Assembly: GCF_900199405.1 (NCBI RefSeq)
Contig: NZ_LT963430.1
Location: 2,635,605-2,699,604, forward strand
Direction: 5' to 3'
DNA from: Beduinella massiliensis
Lineage (GTDB): Bacteria; Bacillota; Clostridia; Christensenellales; Aristaeellaceae
DNA length: 64,000 bases
Each line of letters opens with the position of its first letter. Within the stretch, counting starts at the first letter, position 1. Below are positions 28,640-37,297 of this stretch, piece after piece. Position numbers and translations under genes: made by a program. Below the pieces are notes generated by a model. It saw only the letters and a program-made list of their open reading frames with translations, was not told where the DNA came from and did not search any database.

Positions 28640-29011
28640 ATGGCTGATTTCACGCTTCCCGCCTGTCCTGTTGAAACGACGCTGAAACTCATCTCCAACC
28701 GCTGGAAAGTGCTGATCCTGCGAGATCTCTTCATGGGAACGAAGCGCTTTGGCGAGCTCAAAAAGTCGCTTTCCGGCATTTCGCAAAAGGTACTGACGCA
28801 AAACCTGCGCGACATGGAGTCCGACGGCCTGCTTGTCCGCACCGTCTATCCGGAAGTACCGCCCCGCGTCGAGTACGCGCTGACCGAAACCGGCGAAAGT
28901 TTAAGACCCGTGCTCGCGGCCCTGTTCGACTGGGGCATGAGCTACAAACAAAAAAACGGTTCTTCTTCCAGCGAGCTGGCGGAAGCGCTCGGCTCCGTTC
29001 TGCACGAATAA
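28640..29011 (+). CDS. HxlR-family winged-helix regulator
   Basis: A 123-residue DNA-binding protein. CPVETTLKLISNRWKVLILRDLFMGTKRFGEL is the family hallmark, with a single cysteine (Cys9) in the conserved N-terminal position that in relatives such as YodB and HypR senses thiol-reactive compounds. SQKVLTQNLRDMESDGLLVRTVYPEVPPRVEYALT forms the recognition helix and wing. It is divergent from a flavin-fold protein gene, the usual arrangement in which the regulator controls an oxidoreductase. Start chosen for the GAGGTG ribosome site. Confidence 0.94.
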   Translation: MADFTLPACPVETTLKLISNRWKVLILRDLFMGTKRFGELKKSLSGISQKVLTQNLRDMESDGLLVRTVYPEVPPRVEYALTETGESLRPVLAALFDWGMSYKQKNGSSSSELAEALGSVLHE

Positions 29012-29021
29012 TCGCTGTACG

Positions 29022-29061
29022 GTTCCCGCATGGGGTTCCCCCACGCCGGAACTCTTTTTAT
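29022..29061 (+). terminator. Terminator of the HxlR gene
   Basis: GTTCCCGCATGGGG pairs with CCCCACGCCGGAAC (two mismatches) around a 3-base loop, followed by TCTTTTTATTTT. Confidence 0.8.
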
Positions 29062-29149
29062 TTTCCCACTAACCTTTATCAAGCCACAAACGTTATACAG
29101 GTAAAGGGGCGCATCCCCGGGAGCGCTTCAAAGGAAAGGGGTAGGATCC

Positions 29150-29620
29150 ATGATCGACGAGCAAGCCTTCGTGCGTGAGGTGGAGGCCGACGCCGCAATG
29201 CTCTATCGCGTATGCCTCAGCATCCTGCGGCGCGACGCGGACGCGCAGGACGCCGTTCAGCAGGCGCTGGAGCGCGCATGGGCGCACAGGCAGTCCGCGC
29301 GGCCCGACCGCATCCGCGCCTGGCTGACGCAAATCGCTGTCAACGAGTGCCGCAACATCCTGCGCAGACGCCGCCGCGTCGAGCCCGCGGCCATTCTTCC
29401 TGAACGTCCGCCTCTCTCGGGACCGGATCTCAGCCTGCGCGACGCGCTGGATCGACTGCCGGATGCGCTTCGCACGCCGCTGCTGCTGCACTACATGGAG
29501 GGCTTTACAGAAAAAGAAATCGCGTCCGCGCTCACCCTGCCGCAATCAACCGTCAAATGGCGCATGTATCAGGCCCGTTGCAGACTGCGCGAAGATTTGA
29601 AGGAGGTGGCAAAAAAATGA
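29150..29620 (+). CDS. ECF-type RNA polymerase sigma factor
   Basis: A 156-residue sigma-70-family protein. Region 2 spans about 10-75 (MLYRVCLSILRRDADAQDAVQQALERAWAH) and region 4 about 95-150 (LPDALRTPLLLHYMEGFTEKEIASAL with the helix-turn-helix PQSTVKWRMYQARCRLRE). Region 1 is absent, as in ECF factors. The start is preceded by AAGGAAAGGGG. It is translationally coupled (ATGA) to a membrane protein likely to be its anti-sigma factor. The target regulon is unknown; the upstream 100 bases hold no obvious self-type promoter that I can name. Confidence 0.94.
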   Translation: MIDEQAFVREVEADAAMLYRVCLSILRRDADAQDAVQQALERAWAHRQSARPDRIRAWLTQIAVNECRNILRRRRRVEPAAILPERPPLSGPDLSLRDALDRLPDALRTPLLLHYMEGFTEKEIASALTLPQSTVKWRMYQARCRLREDLKEVAKK

Positions 29621-30693
29621 ACCTCGATACGCTGAAGCCCGAGGATTTTCGTCGTCTGTACGGCGAGATCCCCGAAGCCTATTCCGAACGCGTTCACCGC
29701 ACGTTAAGCCGCCTGCCTTCGCAGACGCAGCGCGCGCGCATCGCAAAGCGGCGGATCGCGCTTCTGCTTGCCGCCCTTCTTCTGCTGATTTGCGGCACGG
29801 TCTATGCCGCCGCGCGCTGGGGACTCGTCGATTTCTTTGATCTGTACGGCGGCATGCCGCAAAGCGCTGTGAAAATTGTATCCCAGGTCGCCGCCGAATA
29901 CGATGCGGGCGAGGTCGTCGTCGTCCTGCGTGAAGCGGTCGCGGACAGCTTTTCCTATCACATCACGGCAGAGGTTCGCCCCGTGCCGCCTGAAGAAATT
30001 TGTCTGCTTCCCCCCATGCTTGACGGTTCCATGGAGGATGAACTTGGAAAAGCCGGCGGCAGACGCCTTCTCGCTGCTTCGCTCTATGTCGAAGGGGCAG
30101 ACCCCGACGGCGACCAGGGTATCGAGTGGAAAACAGAAGACGACGGAACGCTCGTCTATGTCCTCAGTGGAAAGCTCACTACGCAGGCGGACGCCGTGCA
30201 GCTCTCCCTCCTGTTGGTGCTGACGGATTACGGCGTGACCGGGAACGCTGACGAAACGTCCAAGACGCGCCAATCCATTCCTTTCACGCTGCTCATCTCA
30301 CAGGGTGCGCAAACCCGGCGCGTCGAGATCGGGAAGGAAGTCGAGGGCTCGGGCGTATGGCTCGAATACGCCGACTTTACGACGACGCCCCTGGCGACGT
30401 ATTATGCCGTCGCCTGTTCGCTCGCGCCGGACGCCCTGGACTGGCAGCGCGCCGACTTTCAGGAGGGCTGGTTCACGCTTTCCTTTGTGGATGAAAATGG
30501 CGACTGGACCTATGGAAGTCCCACGGGCGGCGGGGGGTATACCGAACAACTCGATGCTTTACGCGCGCTGCACCACGGTACGCTCAGGCCCCTTGAACCG
30601 CTGCCTAAAACGATGTACGTCTACTGCAAAAGCATCGGAGACGTGCCGGTCGAAAACGGTGTATACGGCGTTACGGCCTTTGCGGTGAAGTGA
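29617..30693 (+). CDS. Putative anti-sigma factor, single-pass membrane protein
   Basis: A 358-residue protein with a short cytoplasmic N-terminus (about 1-44; LDTLKPEDFRRLYGEIPEAY), one membrane helix (about 45-67; IALLLAALLLLICGTVYAAA) and a long extracellular region. The layout and the ATGA coupling to the sigma gene, with AAGGAGG inside the sigma coding end, point to an anti-sigma role in which the cytoplasmic part binds the sigma factor. The N-terminus lacks a zinc motif of the ZAS type, and the extracellular part resembles the DUF4179-like sensor of clostridial anti-sigma proteins only in general form. The sensed signal is unknown. Confidence 0.7.
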   Translation: MNLDTLKPEDFRRLYGEIPEAYSERVHRTLSRLPSQTQRARIAKRRIALLLAALLLLICGTVYAAARWGLVDFFDLYGGMPQSAVKIVSQVAAEYDAGEVVVVLREAVADSFSYHITAEVRPVPPEEICLLPPMLDGSMEDELGKAGGRRLLAASLYVEGADPDGDQGIEWKTEDDGTLVYVLSGKLTTQADAVQLSLLLVLTDYGVTGNADETSKTRQSIPFTLLISQGAQTRRVEIGKEVEGSGVWLEYADFTTTPLATYYAVACSLAPDALDWQRADFQEGWFTLSFVDENGDWTYGSPTGGGGYTEQLDALRALHHGTLRPLEPLPKTMYVYCKSIGDVPVENGVYGVTAFAVK

Positions 30694-30767
30694 CGGGCTT
30701 TGGGGGTAAAGACGATTCGCCGCGGCGGCTATGTCCACTATGTTCTTAAATCCCTACGGTGAAAAAT

Positions 30768-30798
30768 CGCGCTTCCATGAATCTGGAAGCGCGTTTTT
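30768..30798 (+). terminator. Bidirectional terminator after the sigma/anti-sigma operon
   Basis: Perfect 10-base stem CGCGCTTCCA/TGGAAGCGCG, with TTTTT after it on plus and GATTTTTC on minus. Serves both the anti-sigma gene and the convergent MATE gene. Confidence 0.92.
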
Positions 30799-30816
30799 CA
30801 ATTCTATTCTATAATT

Positions 30817-32196
30817 CTACGCGCCGATCGTCATGTTGCGCGCCCACTGGCCGCGATTTATGATCGCCAGCCCCCAGAAGACCTTCAGATTCATGAGCAC
30901 CTGCACGATCACGAAGGCGATGCGTACGTCTGCATGACCCATCGCAGGCAGCAGGAATGCACAGAGGAGAGACGCCGGAACGATCACCGCCCACATGTAA
31001 CCGGAGTCGAGCATCACCGCAGAGCGGGTATCTCCACCCGCACGGAGCACGGAAAACGTCGTCGAATACAGCGCACTGGGAATGACCAGCACAGACTGCA
31101 CCAAGATCATCTGCGTCGCCATGGCGCGAAGATCCGCCGCAAGGTTTCCGTACATCGCGGGGATGACGAACGAAAGACCGACGCCCAGCACCAGGCACAC
31201 GCCTGCCAACATAAACGCCAACCGCAGCAGGCGCCCGGCTTTCGCCTTCGCCTCGGCGATCTGCCCCGCGCCCAGCGTCTGCCCGATGATGGCGGACGCG
31301 GCCGAGGACATGCCTGCCGTCAGCACGTAGATGATCGTCGTCGTCTGATCCAGCAGCGAAATCGCGGGCAGCGCGTATTCCTGTACGTGCGCGTACGTCC
31401 AGAAAAAGATCATCTGTCCGCTCGTCCATAGCACCTCGTTCATCGTCAGCGGAAAACCCTTGCGGGCGAACATGCCCAGTACCGGACGCGGCAGCTTCCG
31501 AAAGCAGGCGATGTCCAACGTAAAAGGCGTGCGTTCCCGATAGAGCACGTAGAGGTAAAACAGCATCTCCACCGTGCGGGCGATCAGCGTCGCCAGCGCC
31601 GCGCCGCGTTCGCCCATGCGCGGAAAGCCGAACAGGCCGAAGATGAGCAGGCTGTTGAGCGCGATGTTGACCAGCATCGTCACAAAGCCCGCGACCATCG
31701 GCATGCGGTTTTTGCCCAGCGCACGCAGAGAATGCATACACGTCAGCGATATCGCGGTGGGAATGTAGCTGTACTTGATCATAGACAGGTAATCCAGCCC
31801 CGCGCGCATCGTCTCCGGATCCGTGACGAACGCGCCCATGATGACGTGCGGGAAAAAATGCAGTACCAGAAAAAATGCTGCCCCGATTACCAGCGAGCCC
31901 GCGATCTGCAGGCCGAAAAGCTGCTGCATGGTGCGCCGTTCCCGCGCGCCGTAATACTGCGCGATCAGCATGCCGCCCGCGCCTGTGAATCCAAAAAACA
32001 GGCACATGAACACCGTGTACGGCTTATTCGCGACGGACACGCCCGCTAACGACGCCGCGCCAAGCTGGCCGACCATGAAGTTATCCACGAAGTTGAAGAG
32101 CGCGGAAATCAACTGCTGCGCGATGACCGGCAGCATGATCGCCGTCGCGTGCAGATAGAACGTCTTGTTTTCCCGCACATCCCGAACCATTTGCAT
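30817..32196 (-). CDS. MATE-family multidrug/metabolite efflux transporter
   Basis: A 459-residue protein with twelve predicted membrane helices in two six-helix halves. PVIAQQLISALFNFVDNFMVGQLG is the typical first-helix sequence, and AGMSSAASAIIGQTLGAGQ the equivalent of the second half. MATE proteins export drugs or metabolites in exchange for Na+ or H+; substrate unknown. The start at MQMVRDVREN is supported by GGGAGG 8 bases upstream; a longer reading lacks a site. The promoter overlaps a hairpin just upstream. Confidence 0.95.
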   Translation of the reverse strand: MQMVRDVRENKTFYLHATAIMLPVIAQQLISALFNFVDNFMVGQLGAASLAGVSVANKPYTVFMCLFFGFTGAGGMLIAQYYGARERRTMQQLFGLQIAGSLVIGAAFFLVLHFFPHVIMGAFVTDPETMRAGLDYLSMIKYSYIPTAISLTCMHSLRALGKNRMPMVAGFVTMLVNIALNSLLIFGLFGFPRMGERGAALATLIARTVEMLFYLYVLYRERTPFTLDIACFRKLPRPVLGMFARKGFPLTMNEVLWTSGQMIFFWTYAHVQEYALPAISLLDQTTTIIYVLTAGMSSAASAIIGQTLGAGQIAEAKAKAGRLLRLAFMLAGVCLVLGVGLSFVIPAMYGNLAADLRAMATQMILVQSVLVIPSALYSTTFSVLRAGGDTRSAVMLDSGYMWAVIVPASLLCAFLLPAMGHADVRIAFVIVQVLMNLKVFWGLAIINRGQWARNMTIGA

Positions 32197-32321
32197 GGGG
32201 TTCCCTCCCGCCCTTTGATGCGCCTGTGACAGCGCGAACGTTCGGCTCTTCGGCGCGTCTTCGCGCATGTTCAGGTTCGCCGCCCGTTTTCATAGTGCCG
32301 ACGCTTTACAGCTATTTTCTG

Positions 32322-32349
32322 ATTATACCACAAAAAGAAAACGGCGCAA
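32322..32349 (-). promoter_or_regulatory. Promoter of the MATE gene
   Basis: Minus-strand -10 TATAAT (32322-32327), 16-base spacer, weak -35 TTGCGC (32344-32349). The -35 and spacer lie inside a hairpin sequence, so DNA or RNA structure may affect it. Confidence 0.6.
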
Positions 32350-32358
32350 AGCCGTTTT
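32338..32358 (-). terminator. Small hairpin with U tract upstream of the MATE gene
   Basis: AAAACGGC/GCCGTTTT with a 5-base loop, followed on the minus strand by CTTTTTG. Upstream of it (32359-32491) lies 130 bases with no gene but with complementary 7-base arms CAGAGGC/GCCTCTG at its two ends, so it could end a short RNA. Confidence 0.6.
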
Positions 32359-32491
32359 AAAGATCCAGAGGCTGATTCGTGTTTTTTGCTTCCGCGCTAA
32401 ACCCAAACGCTGCCCCGCCTCGCCCGGCAAGCGCCAGCGATCAGGCACAGAAGGCGGACATGTCTGCCTCTGCTCCGCAATCATGCTGCTG

Positions 32492-32534
32492 CAAAAAAAT
32501 CGCGCCCCTCCGGCAGCTGCCAAAGGGGCGCGAT
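32492..32534 (-). terminator. pckA terminator
   Basis: ATCGCGCCCCT pairs perfectly with AGGGGCGCGAT, with a GGCAGCTGCC-type inner palindrome in the loop, followed on the minus strand by a run of seven T. Confidence 0.92.
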
Positions 32535-32564
32535 TGAGGGTTTTATCCGCTTGTCGGTAAGTGC

Positions 32565-34142
32565 TTACTCAGCCTTCGGGCCTGCGGCGACGATCTTGGC
32601 GTCCATGCCCTCGTACTTGGAGAAGTTCTTCACGAACATCGCGGCCAGCTTCTTGGCCTGCTCGTCGTACGCGGCCTTATCCTGCCACATGTCGCGCGGG
32701 ATCAGCACCTCGGAAGGCACGCCCGGGCAAGAGGTCGGAACCTGCACGTTGAAGATCGGGTCGCTCACGAACTCGGCCTTCTCCAGGTCGCCGTTGAGCG
32801 CGGCGGTCACCATCGCGCGGGTGTAGGGCAGCTTCATGCGGTTGCCGCCCTTGCCGGCGGGGCCGCCGGCCCAGCCGGTATTGACCAGGTAGACGTTCGT
32901 GCCGTACTTTTCGATCTTCTCGCCCAGCATCTCGGCATACTTGGAAGCCGGACGCGGGAGGAACGGCGCGCCAAAGCACGTGGAGAAGGTCGCCTGCGGC
33001 TCGGTCACGCCGCGCTCGGTGCCGGCCAGCTTCGCGGTGTAGCCGGTCACAAAGTGATACATCGCCGCTTCCTTGGACAGCTTGCTGACCGGGGGCAGCA
33101 CGCCGAACGCGTCCGCCGTCAGGAAGATGACGGTCTTCGGAATTCCGCCCACGCCCGGAATCGCGGCGTTGGGGATGTAATCGACCGGGTAGCCCACACG
33201 GGTGTTCTCGGTCACGGAGCCGTCGTTGAAGTCGTACACGCCGTTCTCGTCAATCGTGACGTTCTCGACCAGCGCGCCAAACCGGATGGCGTTCCAGATG
33301 AAGGGCTCGTTCTCCTTGGAGAGGTTGATGCACTTGGCGTAGCAGCCGCCCTCGATGTTGAAGACGCCGTTATCGCTCCAGCCGTGCTCGTCGTCGCCGA
33401 TCAGCATGCGGTTCGGATCGGCGGACAGCGTGGTCTTGCCGGTGCCGGAAAGGCCAAAGAAGACAGCCGTGTCGCCGTCCTTGCCGATGTTGGCGGAGCA
33501 GTGCATCGGCAGCACGCCGTCAGCCGGGAGCAGGAAGTTCATGACGGAGAAGACGGACTTCTTCATCTCACCCGCGTACTGGCTGCCGGCGATGACGACG
33601 ACCTTCTTCTCGAAGTTCACGCAGATCGCAGCCTCGGAATGCACGCCGTCCAGCTCGGGAATGCACTTGCAGCCCGGCGCACAGATGACGGTGAAGTCCT
33701 CCGAGAAGCTATCAAATTCCTCCGCCGTCGGGCGGATGAGCAGGTCATGCATGAACATGTTCTGCGAGGCGAGTTCGTTGATCACGCGGATGCTGCGGCG
33801 GTACTTGGGATCCGCACCGGCAAAGCCGTCGAACACGAACACTTCGCGGTTCTGCAGATACGTGGCCACGCGGGTCAGGATCTTGTCGAACTTCTCCGCG
33901 GTCATCGGCACGTTGATCTTGCCCCAAGCGATCTCATCATGAATCGCGGGGGTATCGACCACATAACGGTCTTCCGGGGAACGGCCGGTATACTTGCCGG
34001 TCATGACGGTCAGCGCGCCCGTCTCAGACAGGACGCCCTCGCCGCGCTCCAGGGCCTTTTCGGTCAGGCGCGCAACAGCCAGGTTGTGATAGACTTTCGT
34101 GGGGTTGATAATGCCCCACTTTGCGAGGTTTACTTCGTTCAT
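32565..34142 (-). CDS. pckA: Phosphoenolpyruvate carboxykinase (ATP)
   Basis: A 525-residue ATP-type enzyme that interconverts oxaloacetate plus ATP with PEP, CO2 and ADP. The nucleotide loop [26 protein letters not shown], the substrate signature [15 protein letters not shown], and the metal-binding [17 protein letters not shown] region are all intact. In anaerobic gut Clostridia it often runs in the PEP-carboxylating direction, fixing CO2 and making ATP. The start at [10 protein letters not shown] is chosen because GGAGGG lies 7 bases upstream. Monocistronic; a GTAAGG/CCTTAC hairpin (34209-34225) sits in the leader region and no clear promoter was recognised. Confidence 0.98.
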   Translation of the reverse strand: MNEVNLAKWGIINPTKVYHNLAVARLTEKALERGEGVLSETGALTVMTGKYTGRSPEDRYVVDTPAIHDEIAWGKINVPMTAEKFDKILTRVATYLQNREVFVFDGFAGADPKYRRSIRVINELASQNMFMHDLLIRPTAEEFDSFSEDFTVICAPGCKCIPELDGVHSEAAICVNFEKKVVVIAGSQYAGEMKKSVFSVMNFLLPADGVLPMHCSANIGKDGDTAVFFGLSGTGKTTLSADPNRMLIGDDEHGWSDNGVFNIEGGCYAKCINLSKENEPFIWNAIRFGALVENVTIDENGVYDFNDGSVTENTRVGYPVDYIPNAAIPGVGGIPKTVIFLTADAFGVLPPVSKLSKEAAMYHFVTGYTAKLAGTERGVTEPQATFSTCFGAPFLPRPASKYAEMLGEKIEKYGTNVYLVNTGWAGGPAGKGGNRMKLPYTRAMVTAALNGDLEKAEFVSDPIFNVQVPTSCPGVPSEVLIPRDMWQDKAAYDEQAKKLAAMFVKNFSKYEGMDAKIVAAGPKAE

Positions 34143-34311
34143 TGGGTATCCCTCCATCGTTCATGATACGTCCGTGCCGCAGCGCAGACTAGTGAAGTGT
34201 TTGGACAGGTAAGGAACGGCCTTACAGAAAATCCAATCCTTACCCTTATTTTATCGTTTCGACGGAATTCCTATTTCTCCTGCCGCTCGTTAAATAGAAA
34301 TCAAATATTTT

Positions 34312-35163
34312 TTATTTTTTCTTTATTTCTTCGACTTTCCACGCGATGCGCGCGAAATCTTCCAAGGCAAGCGTTTCTCCGCGCACAGTGGGCAAAATCT
34401 TCGCCGCCGCCAAGCAGGCGTCCGCCTCCTCCCGCGACAGGTTCAGCGACGCCTGCAGGTTGTTTCTGATCGTCTTTCGCCGCATGGCAAACGCCGCTCG
34501 CGCCACGCGGAAAAAAAGCGCCTGGGAAGGAACGGCCACCGGCGGCTCCTTTCGCATCCGCAGCACCATAAAGGAAGAATCGACCTTAGGACGCGGGGTG
34601 AAGCACGCCGCAGGTACGCGCGCCGCCTCGCTCACCTCGGCGTAGTATGCGCAGAGCACGGCCAGCATCCCGTAAGCCTCTTCCCCTGGCCCTGCCAGCA
34701 TCTTTTCCCCCACCTCCCGCTGCACCATCACCGCAACACGCCGGATGGGCAGTCCTTCCGTGAGCAGACGCGTCAGCACGGGCGTAGTGATATAATAGGG
34801 CAGGTTCGCGACGACCAAAAAGGAAGCGTTCTCTCCAAAGGCATCGCGCGTAAGCGCGCCAAGGTCGGCTTTCATCGCGTCGCCCTGCACGACGGAGGCA
34901 TTGGGATAACCCCGTAAAACCTCCGCCAGCACGGGCAAAAGCTCCCGATCCAGCTCCAGCGCCACCACGCGATGCGCGCGCGCGGCCAGGCACGCCGTCA
35001 GCGAGCCGCCGCCCGGTCCGATCTCCAGCACGTCATCCGACCGCGTTACCTCCGCGGCGTCTGCCAGGCTCTTTAGCAGCGTTTCGTCGAAGATAAAGTT
35101 TTGCCCCAGGCTATGCTTAAAGCGAAAGCCATGCTTGGATACGGCCTCCTCAGGCTTTCTCAT
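34312..35163 (-). CDS. rsmA: 16S rRNA adenine dimethyltransferase
   Basis: A 283-residue SAM-dependent methylase that dimethylates the two adjacent adenines in helix 45 of 16S rRNA, late in 30S assembly. FKHSLGQNFIFDETLL is the family N-terminus, DVLEIGPGGGSLTACL the SAM-binding motif I, VVANLPYYITTPVL the motif IV catalytic loop (NLPY), and the C-terminal domain ends in a Lys-rich tail. Its start overlaps the preceding DUF5317-like gene by 14 bases, so it is translationally coupled to it. Confidence 0.98.
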   Translation of the reverse strand: MRKPEEAVSKHGFRFKHSLGQNFIFDETLLKSLADAAEVTRSDDVLEIGPGGGSLTACLAARAHRVVALELDRELLPVLAEVLRGYPNASVVQGDAMKADLGALTRDAFGENASFLVVANLPYYITTPVLTRLLTEGLPIRRVAVMVQREVGEKMLAGPGEEAYGMLAVLCAYYAEVSEAARVPAACFTPRPKVDSSFMVLRMRKEPPVAVPSQALFFRVARAAFAMRRKTIRNNLQASLNLSREEADACLAAAKILPTVRGETLALEDFARIAWKVEEIKKK

Positions 35164-35725
35164 GCGCGCTCTCCCCCTTCTGTTTGTTTGGCAGCATCAT
35201 GGCGTAAAAGATGCGCACGACCGCCGCGATCAGCACGAGGTCGCCCAGGCTCGCAAATCCTCCCGCCAGCGGGATGATGTCGCCGAGCAGCGGCAGGCGG
35301 GTGGCCGCATTCTGCATCGTGTACCCGTATATTTCCCCGCCGGTCAGCTTCGCAATCCCCGCCTCCTGCCCGGCGGCCATAGCCGCTGCCTGTGAAACGG
35401 GCATTTGAAAACCGTTTAAGGCGATGACCAGAAAATTCATCGCCGCGCCTGCGCCCGCGACGAGCGCGCCCGCATCCCATCTCGCGTTGCGCAGGGCGAA
35501 GGCGAAGAGTCCCGCGTACTGCAGGAGAATCTGCGCCGCCCGAACCGGAGAAGGGATCAAGATAAACCTGGAGGCCGCCTGAAAGGCAGCCTCCAGCAAG
35601 AAGGATCCTATGGGCAGCGCCAACCAGGCGACATCGCTTCCAGACAGGTTGGAAAGCCCGCCGCCCCTGCGGCGCGCGAGCAGCACGCACATGAGGAACA
35701 GCGGAAGCGCAAAGACAAGCATCAT
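35150..35725 (-). CDS. DUF5317-like membrane protein
   Basis: A 191-residue hydrophobic protein with five to six membrane helices. The pattern of an early ARRRGG loop, a GLFAFALRNARW segment and the FQMPVSQAAA region before a long loop containing LPLLGDIIPL resembles DUF5317 proteins, which are found in clostridial operons with HD-domain proteins. No function is known. A GGGAGGAA ribosome site precedes the ATG by 8 bases. It follows the HD-GYP gene with a 13-base gap and overlaps rsmA. Confidence 0.75.
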   Translation of the reverse strand: MMLVFALPLFLMCVLLARRRGGGLSNLSGSDVAWLALPIGSFLLEAAFQAASRFILIPSPVRAAQILLQYAGLFAFALRNARWDAGALVAGAGAAMNFLVIALNGFQMPVSQAAAMAAGQEAGIAKLTGGEIYGYTMQNAATRLPLLGDIIPLAGGFASLGDLVLIAAVVRIFYAMMLPNKQKGESAHEKA

Positions 35726-35738
35726 GTGTATTCCTCCC

Positions 35739-37022
35739 TTATGGAAGGTCGATCGATTGAACGATTCGCTCCATCGCCTTGACCACGTCGCTGTGAAACT
35801 GGTTTCCCGCTTCCTCCTGAAGAATCGAAAGCGCCTTTTGCTTTGTCATCCCCTTGCGGTACGGCCTGTCGCTCGTCATGGCGTCAAAGGCGTCCGCGAT
35901 GGAGAGAATCGCAACCTCCAGCGGCAGCTCGCTCAAAGGAATCCCAGACGGATATCCTTTCCCGTCAAAGCGCTCGTGATGGTGTAAAATCGCGCTTTTG
36001 GCCGTCTCCGAAAGGTTCAGCTGACTGACAATCCGATAGCCCGTCTCCGGATGCTGACGGACGATCTTCCACTCATCGGGATCGAGCGGGCCATTTTTGT
36101 TGAGCACCCGATCGTTGACGCCGATCTTGCCAATGTCGTGCAGGAGCGCCGCCACGCGCAGGTTGTCCACCCGCCCGCTGGACAGATGCATTTCCTGCGC
36201 GATGCGCACCGCGTATTCGCTGACGCGGCGCGAGTGACCCTCCGTATAGGGATCCTTGGCTTCAATGGCGCTGGAAAGCGCCATAATCATTCGCACGTAT
36301 TGTTCCTTGCTGTCGATATAGAGCTTGAACGAATAGCGCGCCAGCATCAGCGGCAGCATGAAGATCGCCAGCATGTACTCGCCGCCCGGAAGCTGCAGGA
36401 GGTAAGCGAGCAGAATGCCGATCGGCATGGTCGCCAGCACGTTGGGCAGGATGCCCATGATGTTCTCGCGCACGCTCCCGCGCACGTCTTCCCCGCCCAG
36501 CGCAAAGAGCACCATCAAAAGCATCAGGTTGACGACCATGACGACGACGGAGTACAAAAAGCTGGTGAATATCGAATACGGCAGCCGGAAATCCGCGCCG
36601 TTTCCGCCCAGATACATAAACACGACGTTCGCAAACGAGAGAGCAATCAGGACGATACAGGTGTTAAACGTGAGCTGCACCGGCTTGTGCAGGATACTGA
36701 GACCGTGGCGCTTGGTCGTTTCGTCGCGGGAAAACATGAGCAGCGTGCTCAGCGCGTAGAGCAGCTGCGCCGTCGGCGCGCCCATCGTCAGCACAGCCGT
36801 CAGCACGATGATGAAGGAGACATCGACGATATGCTCGCTGGAAAGCTGCAAGGGCATGGAACGAAAGAGCGCCATCAGCGCCAGCATGACGATCATGCGC
36901 GGCAGAGCCTGAAGGAGCCCGGCCTGACGGATGGCGAGAAGAATCGACGGACTATTCGCCGCCGTTATGACAAGACCTATGATAAAGATAAACGCGATAT
37001 AGGCCTTCTGACATTTTTTCAT
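35739..37022 (-). CDS. Membrane HD-GYP phosphodiesterase-like protein
   Basis: A 427-residue protein. Residues about 1-240 hold seven or so membrane helices forming an unidentified sensor, and the C-terminal domain (about 255-425) is HD-GYP: HSRRVSEYAVRIA, ALLHDIGKIGVNDRVLNK, HHHERFDGKGYPSGI and ADAFDAMTSDRPYRKGM. Enzymes of this family degrade cyclic di-GMP or related dinucleotides; the metal-binding HD and GYP motifs are complete, so it is probably active. It lies 98 bases after a tiny peptide gene on the same strand, and the two may function together. Confidence 0.92.
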   Translation of the reverse strand: MKKCQKAYIAFIFIIGLVITAANSPSILLAIRQAGLLQALPRMIVMLALMALFRSMPLQLSSEHIVDVSFIIVLTAVLTMGAPTAQLLYALSTLLMFSRDETTKRHGLSILHKPVQLTFNTCIVLIALSFANVVFMYLGGNGADFRLPYSIFTSFLYSVVVMVVNLMLLMVLFALGGEDVRGSVRENIMGILPNVLATMPIGILLAYLLQLPGGEYMLAIFMLPLMLARYSFKLYIDSKEQYVRMIMALSSAIEAKDPYTEGHSRRVSEYAVRIAQEMHLSSGRVDNLRVAALLHDIGKIGVNDRVLNKNGPLDPDEWKIVRQHPETGYRIVSQLNLSETAKSAILHHHERFDGKGYPSGIPLSELPLEVAILSIADAFDAMTSDRPYRKGMTKQKALSILQEEAGNQFHSDVVKAMERIVQSIDLP

Positions 37023-37120
37023 GATGTACCTCTAGCCGCTCACGGAAACGGCGCACGCAGGAATCGATATGAGAAACAGATCCGGCAGCGCGTTGCTTTT
37101 AGGTCAACCGAATGGGGATC

Positions 37121-37201
37121 TTAGAATCTCCAGCCGAAGAAAGCGCCGGAAGAAAGCAGGAACGAAGCCACTGCTGAAACGGCCAGCATGATCTTTTTCA
37201 T
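37121..37201 (-). CDS. 26-residue signal-like peptide gene
   Basis: A short open frame on the minus strand encoding MKKIMLAVSAVASFLLSSGA and then FFGWRF. It begins with two lysines, has a hydrophobic core like a signal peptide, and ends in an aromatic-rich tail. A perfect AGGAGG site stands 7 bases before the ATG, which makes chance unlikely, and that site is buried in a predicted hairpin. It has no cysteine, so it is not a typical AgrD-type cyclic peptide. It lies between an unidentified gene and the HD-GYP gene. It could be a secreted signal peptide, a leader peptide, or a membrane-active microprotein. Confidence 0.6.
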   Translation of the reverse strand: MKKIMLAVSAVASFLLSSGAFFGWRF

Positions 37202-37256
37202 GATATAGCCTCCTGTTATACAGGCTCTGCCTACCGCTAGTTCAGCAGGCTATATC
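37202..37256 (-). promoter_or_regulatory. Hairpin sequestering the ribosome site of the small peptide gene
   Basis: GATATAGCCTCCTG (37202-37215) and CAGCAGGCTATATC (37243-37256) are complementary at 13 of 14 positions, loop 27 bases. In the RNA the 3' arm holds the AGGAGG site and ends directly before the ATG. A smaller competing stem CCTGT-ATA-ACAGG overlaps the site and could release or replace the longer pairing. Confidence 0.65.
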
Positions 37257-37297
37257 CGCTACGCTAAAGAATGCCGTATGCCGCCGGATCTGTTTCA

